From Paracoccaceae bacterium (GTDB lineage Bacteria > Pseudomonadota > Alphaproteobacteria > Rhodobacterales > Rhodobacteraceae): DNA of 36,478 bases. The notes beneath the pieces are model-generated. The model saw only the letters and a list, made by a program, of their open reading frames with translations, searched no databases and was not told the DNA's origin. Positions 32,864 through 36,478 of the stretch are shown here, one piece after another (positions within the stretch are counted from its first letter, which is position 1; every line of letters starts with the position of its first letter). Location of the stretch: contig JAKIUB010000024.1 of the NCBI GenBank assembly GCA_021647745.1, forward strand, positions 1 to 36,478, given 5' to 3'. A program made the position numbers and the translations under genes.

Positions 32864-33236
32864 CGTTCTTCCTTTGCTCACCTTTAGCGGTGAAGTTGTT
32901 CGCGTCCGAGAGCTGCCGGTCTGCCACCGAGTCCGCATATAGCGCTCGCCAGAGGTCGGGACGACATTGCTTTTACCTACTTCACCGCGCCACTGTCGCT
33001 CTCTGGCCCGAAAGGAGAATCCCGAGCTTCCTGCAACCCGCAGCAATAGCAGGCCATCCCAAACGATTCGCACCGTTCAGGACAGGCGGGGTATACGGCT
33101 ATTTCCCAAAGAGTTCAAGTCTTGCCTTGCAGCATCTGCATGCGCACCGCGCTCCTCCCGCCCTGCCTCACAGAAAACACATTATTCTCAAAATACCGCT
33201 TGTATACACCCTAGATTCGCGGATAAACCCGTCCTC
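32864..33236 (-). promoter_or_regulatory. rplS upstream region with a structured-looking leader
   Basis: A 373-base stretch without a credible gene. Read on the minus strand, GCGGTGAAGT (32988-32979) is repeated in inverse as ACTTCACCGC (32896-32887), closing an 82-base interval. The CACC of the second arm can alternatively pair with GGTG just downstream (CACC-GCTAAA-GGTG, 32891-32878), right before the ribosome site. This makes two mutually exclusive folds. An open frame runs through in phase with rplS but has no good start site. The remainder up to the tRNA-Ser shows nothing I can name and must carry the rplS promoter. Confidence 0.4.
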
Positions 33237-33326
33237 GGAGACGTGGCCGAGTGGTCGAAGGCGCTCCCCTGCTAAGGGAGTATACCGGGAACGGTATCGA
33301 GGGTTCGAATCCCTTCGTCTCCGCCA
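33237..33326 (+). tRNA. tRNA-Ser (GCU anticodon), element integration site
   Basis: A complete 90-base class II tRNA including encoded CCA (33324-33326). Acceptor GGAGACG pairs with CGTCTCC. The anticodon stem CTCCC/GGGAG holds loop CTGCTAA with anticodon GCT. A long variable arm (TACCGGGAACGGTA) is typical of serine tRNAs. The T-arm is GAGGGTTCGAATCCCTT and the discriminator is G. An integrase gene starts 150 bases after its 3' end in the same direction, the classical arrangement for an island inserted into the tRNA 3' half. Confidence 0.97.
33302..33326 (+). other. presumed left attachment site in the tRNA-Ser 3' end
   Basis: The tRNA 3' segment from the T-loop to CCA is the usual core for tyrosine integrases of this class. 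The tRNA is intact, so the element supplies or restores its 3' end. The matching right copy would lie beyond the window and could not be seen, so the exact core length is unknown. Confidence 0.4.
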
Positions 33327-33416
33327 GACACCCATTTTGTTGAGTTTCTTTTGATACGACTTAACGCTGTTTACCCCTTATATTTAAGGCTTACATGGCC
33401 TTGCTGCTACGTTTTC

Positions 33417-33444
33417 TTTACTTTCAGTTTGATTTTGTTATACT
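33417..33444 (+). promoter_or_regulatory. likely integrase promoter
   Basis: TTTACT (33417-33422) and TATACT (33439-33444) have a 16-base spacer in an AT-rich stretch, ending 33 bases before the integrase ATG at 33478. This is a pattern match only. Confidence 0.45.
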
Positions 33445-33477
33445 CGCTGTGTGGTATGAAGCGTGGTAGAAATCTCA

Positions 33478-34674
33478 ATGAGCCATTTAACGGGCAAGCT
33501 TACAAAACGCATAATCGACTCGCTACCAGCCGGACGGCATGGTGACGGCAACGGGCTTTTTCTGGTTGTTGACCCTTCAGGGGCGCGGCGGTGGGTGCTT
33601 CGGGTGACCGTAAAGGGCCAGAGAAACGCTAAGGGTGCACCATTGCGCACTGACTTTGGATTGGGCGGGGCCAACGTCACTTCGCTTAATATAGCGCGTG
33701 AGCGGGCTTTAAAATATCGCATGATGGCCAAGCAAGGGATAAACCCTAAATATAGCGCGGTGGGCGCAATCCCGACCTTTGCGGAAGTGGCGCGGCAAGT
33801 GCATATGGAACGGCTGCCAACGTGGCGCAACAAAAAGCACGGTGACCAGTTTATCAACACATTGCGCGATTATGCCTTTCCAAAAATAGGCAGGCGCTTG
33901 GTGTCGGAAATTGGACAACCGGAAATTTTGGCTTGTCTTTCACCGATTTGGACCCAAAAGCATGAAACTGCCAAAAGGGTCGCCCAGCGCCTAAAAATAG
34001 TGCTGGACGTGGCCAAGTCCAAGGGTTGGCGCACGGGGGAAAACCCCGTTACCGCCATTAAGGATGCGGGAGTGCTGCCCAAAGTCAAAGCGAAGGTGAA
34101 GCACCACATGGCCATGCACTGGCAGGACGTGCCAGCCTTCTATGCCGATTTACAAAACCGTTCTGCCATGGCCGCCAAAGCGCTTATGTTCACCTGCCTT
34201 ACGGGGTCGCGCACGGGTGAGGTGCTGGGCGCACGCTGGGCCGAATTTGATTTTGAAAAGCGGCTTTGGAATGTGCCAGAGGAACGCATGAAAGCGGGCC
34301 AGTTGCATCGGGTGCCGCTCACCCCTGCCATGCTTGAAATCATCGAGCCGCTCAAGGCGCTGCAAAGCGAATACGTGTTTGAGGGCCAAAAGCGCCATAA
34401 CCCGCTTTCCAACATGGCTATGCTGATGCTGTTGCGGCGGATGGGGGTTGAGGGGGTAACGGTTCACGGTTTTAGAAGCACCTTCAGGGATTGGGCCAGC
34501 GAGATTGCCAACGCTCCGCGTGAGGTGGCCGAAATGAGTCTCGCTCACAATGTCGGTAACAATGTGGAACGCGCCTACGCCCGTTCGGACCTGTTCGACC
34601 GCAGGCGTATTCTGATGGACCGATGGTCCGGATTCGCGACTGGAGAAGATGGAAAAATAGTGAGAATTGGATGA
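33478..34674 (+). CDS. int: site-specific tyrosine integrase (P4-type)
   Basis: About 398 residues from ATG 33478 (GTG 33463 would add 5 residues). The N-terminal 90 residues are the arm-binding DUF4102-like domain: TGKLTKRIIDSLPAGRHGDG, then NGLFLVVDPSGARRWVLRVT. A SAM-like core-binding domain follows (FAEVARQVHMERLPTWRNKK). The catalytic domain has FTCLTGSRTGEVLGARWAEF with the first Arg, a lysine in the beta hairpin (ERMKAGQLHRVPLT), VTVHGFRSTFRDWASEIANA with H-x-x-R, and LAHNVGNNVERAYARSDLFD with the H/W position and the Tyr nucleophile. It directs integration and excision at tRNA-Ser. The end overlaps the next start by ATGA. Confidence 0.93.
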   Translation: MSHLTGKLTKRIIDSLPAGRHGDGNGLFLVVDPSGARRWVLRVTVKGQRNAKGAPLRTDFGLGGANVTSLNIARERALKYRMMAKQGINPKYSAVGAIPTFAEVARQVHMERLPTWRNKKHGDQFINTLRDYAFPKIGRRLVSEIGQPEILACLSPIWTQKHETAKRVAQRLKIVLDVAKSKGWRTGENPVTAIKDAGVLPKVKAKVKHHMAMHWQDVPAFYADLQNRSAMAAKALMFTCLTGSRTGEVLGARWAEFDFEKRLWNVPEERMKAGQLHRVPLTPAMLEIIEPLKALQSEYVFEGQKRHNPLSNMAMLMLLRRMGVEGVTVHGFRSTFRDWASEIANAPREVAEMSLAHNVGNNVERAYARSDLFDRRRILMDRWSGFATGEDGKIVRIG

Positions 34675-35282
34675 TGGGACAGGGTTATAAGGATTTACGC
34701 AACACAAGCACATTTTGGAAAATCAATTTCATGGGAGAAGACCTAAGGGAGTTGAATATTCTACCTTTCCCGGATTGGCAAAATATTAAAACAAATACAC
34801 AACTTTGGTTCGATACCGGCCATCCGTTTTATCTGAATCGCGCATGCGATATTTGCCAAAAATTCGAAATACCTTTCCCCACGCTCTTAATTGAAGAAAC
34901 ACTCAAGCTAGGGGAGAGTTTCCGAAAAAGTGAGGTGCAAAGCCGCCCAAAAGACACAAAGCCTCTCAGGAAAATGGCAAATGATGAAGCAATGGTATTC
35001 GTTGTAAATCTCATATTCATCGGGGCCACATTGAAAGAAGCGTCAGCAAAAGCAGCTACGTGGTATTCCAACGTACATCCAAAACTCCCTCTCAAAACAG
35101 CCAGCGGAATCGAGCGTGATTACAGTGAGACGTGGAAGGCGAGTGGATATGAAAAAGAATGTTTTGAGCAGTTTAAACGCACAGACCAAAGCAACCCAGA
35201 ATGGCGCAACGCTTGGGAGGAAATCCGGCGGTCCACCCCAGAGGCCATAGGAAAATTGAAAGGAAATAGACGAAACGAGTAA
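34671..35282 (+). CDS. hypothetical protein coupled to the integrase
   Basis: A 203-residue protein. I take ATG 34671 because it overlaps the integrase stop as ATGA; a longer form would run into the integrase. It is charged and soluble, without signal peptide. Recognisable features are limited to an aromatic-rich N-terminal segment (FWKINFMGEDLRELNILPFP) and a helical C-terminal half in which FIGATLKEASAKAATWYSNV could be a helix-turn-helix-like unit. The base composition is richer in A and T than the housekeeping genes. It is presumably cargo or a regulator of the element. I do not recognise the family. Confidence 0.65.
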   Translation: MMGQGYKDLRNTSTFWKINFMGEDLRELNILPFPDWQNIKTNTQLWFDTGHPFYLNRACDICQKFEIPFPTLLIEETLKLGESFRKSEVQSRPKDTKPLRKMANDEAMVFVVNLIFIGATLKEASAKAATWYSNVHPKLPLKTASGIERDYSETWKASGYEKECFEQFKRTDQSNPEWRNAWEEIRRSTPEAIGKLKGNRRNE

Positions 35283-35372
35283 GGGTGGGGAAAATAAATA
35301 AAGTTACCCGCATACTTTCAATCTATATGAAAATATTTGTTGTTCATCGAAGCCAACTCAAAGAGGTTAAAG

Positions 35373-35576
35373 ATGGCACACTTATTTGACAACACCCGCA
35401 ACTACTGTTTGGGTGACCCCGAACTTGAAATCATTGGCACCCGCGAAAAGCTGGCACAATGGAGGCACCGCAACTATGGACCTCCATACCTAAAATTAGG
35501 AAAAAAAGTTATTTATCGGGGTGTCGATCTAAACGCATGGGCCGAAGCCCACCGCGTAACCCCTGACGCCGCATAA
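35373..35576 (+). CDS. AlpA/excisionase-like helix-turn-helix protein
   Basis: A 67-residue basic protein. ATG 35373 has AGAGG at a suitable distance; the longer frame from 35337 lacks one. The segment EIIGTREKLAQWRHRNYGPP followed by YLKLGKKVIYRGVDLNAWAE has the MerR-like wing and the Y-R-x-x-D-(L/V)-x-x-W ending of AlpA and Xis proteins. These bind DNA to favour excision or to activate the integrase. Its place shortly after the integrase supports that. The 90 bases upstream are AT-rich and probably hold its promoter. Confidence 0.75.
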   Translation: MAHLFDNTRNYCLGDPELEIIGTREKLAQWRHRNYGPPYLKLGKKVIYRGVDLNAWAEAHRVTPDAA

Positions 35577-35580
35577 GCAA

Positions 35581-35648
35581 CCCGCGCAGAATTTAATCAG
35601 GCGCGGGCTGGTGAAATGTGGCTTTGGTATGAACACCACCACCATACC
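35581..35648. promoter_or_regulatory. two adjacent hairpins between the HTH gene and the winged-helix gene
   Basis: CCCGCGC (35581-35587) pairs with GCGCGGG (35601-35607), and GGTATG (35626-35631) pairs with CATACC (35643-35648). Neither is followed by a T-run. They may be protein-binding sites, an attenuator, or a transcript-processing structure for the genes downstream. Confidence 0.4.
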
Positions 35649-35679
35649 AGATGCGCCCTGTCTATGAAAGGATTTTCCA

Positions 35680-35979
35680 ATGGCAGGCAATTCTAAAAAC
35701 ACGATTTTCACCGTAACAAATCCCAATGGGAACACTTTCAGGCGCACCCTGAGGGGCCGCAATCGCTGGGCAATGTTGCGCCTTATCGAGGCGGGCAAAG
35801 CGGGCTGCACCCCTATCACGCAACCTGCGCCGCGCTGGTCAGCATATATTCACAATCTAAGAGAAATGGGCGTTGAAATCAAAACCGTAATCGAGCGCCA
35901 CGGCGGCACCTACGCAGGAAATCACGGCGTTTACATTCTGCTGGCTGAAGCGGCAATCATATTGGCAGGGGCCGCATAA
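35680..35979 (+). CDS. winged-helix domain protein
   Basis: A 99-residue basic protein with a good GAAAGGA ribosome site. Its middle and end, RGRNRWAMLRLIEAGKAGCT followed by PITQPAPRWSAYIHNLREMG and VEIKTVIERHGGTYAGNHGV, form the helix-turn-helix and wing of a small winged-helix domain often seen in Rhodobacterales prophages and islands. It probably binds DNA as a replication or control factor. Its TAA shares one base with the ATG of the next gene, implying coupled translation. Confidence 0.75.
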   Translation: MAGNSKNTIFTVTNPNGNTFRRTLRGRNRWAMLRLIEAGKAGCTPITQPAPRWSAYIHNLREMGVEIKTVIERHGGTYAGNHGVYILLAEAAIILAGAA

Positions 35980-36478
35980 TGGATGCGCAAAACCTCACTC
36001 GCCAGCTTGGCGGCAAATGGCATGGAGGCGCGGGCCAAGCGCCTTGCCCTGTCTGCCAACCCGAGCGCCGCCGCGACCAAAATGCGCTTAGTCTCAAAGA
36101 CGGCACTAACGGCACGCTTTTGCTTTATTGCTTCAAATCAGGATGCAGCTTTGAGGAATTGACCCTTAGCCTTTCCTTACCTTTCAAAAAGGCCGCATTG
36201 GACTTTGACGCCCAGCGCAAAGCCAAAGAGCAAGATTCCCGCATCAGGGAAAAGAACCTAGGCACCGCGCGCGCTATGTGGCAACGCGCCCAGCCGATTG
36301 CAGGCAGCAAAGCCGAAGCCTATTTACGGGCACGCGGGATAACCTGCCCCATGCCAGAAACCCTGCGCTTTGTGCCGGACCTATACCACGCCCCAAGCGG
36401 GCAATGGTGCTGTGCCATGCTGGGCAATATTGAGCCAACGGGCGGCGTTCACCGCACCTTTTTTAGTAAGCAAGGTCA
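35979..36478 (+). CDS. primase/Toprim-type protein, truncated by the window end
   Basis: An open frame from ATG 35979 to the last base (166 codons, no stop). The start is a zinc-ribbon: APCPVCQPERRR with C23 and C26, then YCFKSGCSF with C51 and C56. A charged linker follows, then RAMWQRAQPIAGSKAEAYLR with ARGITCPMPETLRFVPDLYH, the block that precedes the Toprim domain in phage and island primase-like proteins (DUF7146-type). The Toprim and any helicase part would lie to the right. It probably starts element replication. It is coupled to the winged-helix gene by TAATG. Confidence 0.8.
   Translation, partial: MDAQNLTRQLGGKWHGGAGQAPCPVCQPERRRDQNALSLKDGTNGTLLLYCFKSGCSFEELTLSLSLPFKKAALDFDAQRKAKEQDSRIREKNLGTARAMWQRAQPIAGSKAEAYLRARGITCPMPETLRFVPDLYHAPSGQWCCAMLGNIEPTGGVHRTFFSKQG

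Noticed and set aside
1..36478. CRISPR array or large repeat family
   Set aside because: No regularly spaced repeats were seen by eye anywhere in the window.

Overview
The window looks like the chromosome of an alphaproteobacterium, most likely of the order Rhodobacterales. The evidence is the glnD-murJ-trpS neighbourhood, the lpoA/rsmI/yraN divergent block, an L31 without the zinc-binding CxxC, and the four-gene BMP-family nucleoside ABC transporter. The assignment rests on gene order and protein character, not on a database search.

Layout. (1) 1-1480 is a decayed accessory stretch: a frameshifted GyrI-like gene behind an intact promoter and ribosome site, an exported DUF302 protein, and a scrap of an IS3-family transposase. 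All of it lies on the 3' side of a tRNA-Trp gene (1482-1557, minus). (2) 1623-13267 is a glycan locus. It has four large multidomain glycosyltransferases (a GT2-GT4 fusion, a GT4 with an unassigned C-terminal half, a GT2 with an unassigned C-terminal half, and a GT4 with an extra N-terminal segment), a partner protein of unknown function fused by TAAATG to the first glycosyltransferase, two tandem transthyretin/5-hydroxyisourate-hydrolase-fold proteins that have lost the catalytic residues, and a sulfotransferase. (3) 13446-24909 is housekeeping: a TPR protein coupled to pth, yraN-rsmI, an LpoA-like lipoprotein, glnD, murJ, two rhomboids (one intact, one without catalytic Ser and His), trpS and a GNAT enzyme. 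(4) 25041-31983 holds a periplasmic rhodanese, a UspA protein, Nfu, a RimI-like acetyltransferase and the BMP-family ABC importer. (5) 32186-32863 holds rpmE and rplS, with a long structured-looking leader in front of rplS. (6) 33237-36478 is a tRNA-Ser(GCU) followed by the left part of an integrated element: tyrosine integrase, a co-transcribed unknown protein, an excisionase-like HTH protein, a winged-helix protein and a primase/Toprim-type gene cut by the window end.

How it works together. The glycan locus probably builds a sulfated or otherwise decorated surface polymer or protein glycan. Its least expected part is the pair of catalytically empty transthyretin-fold proteins, which have no purine-degradation genes near them. 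The element at tRNA-Ser looks like a genomic island or phage satellite whose far end is outside the window.
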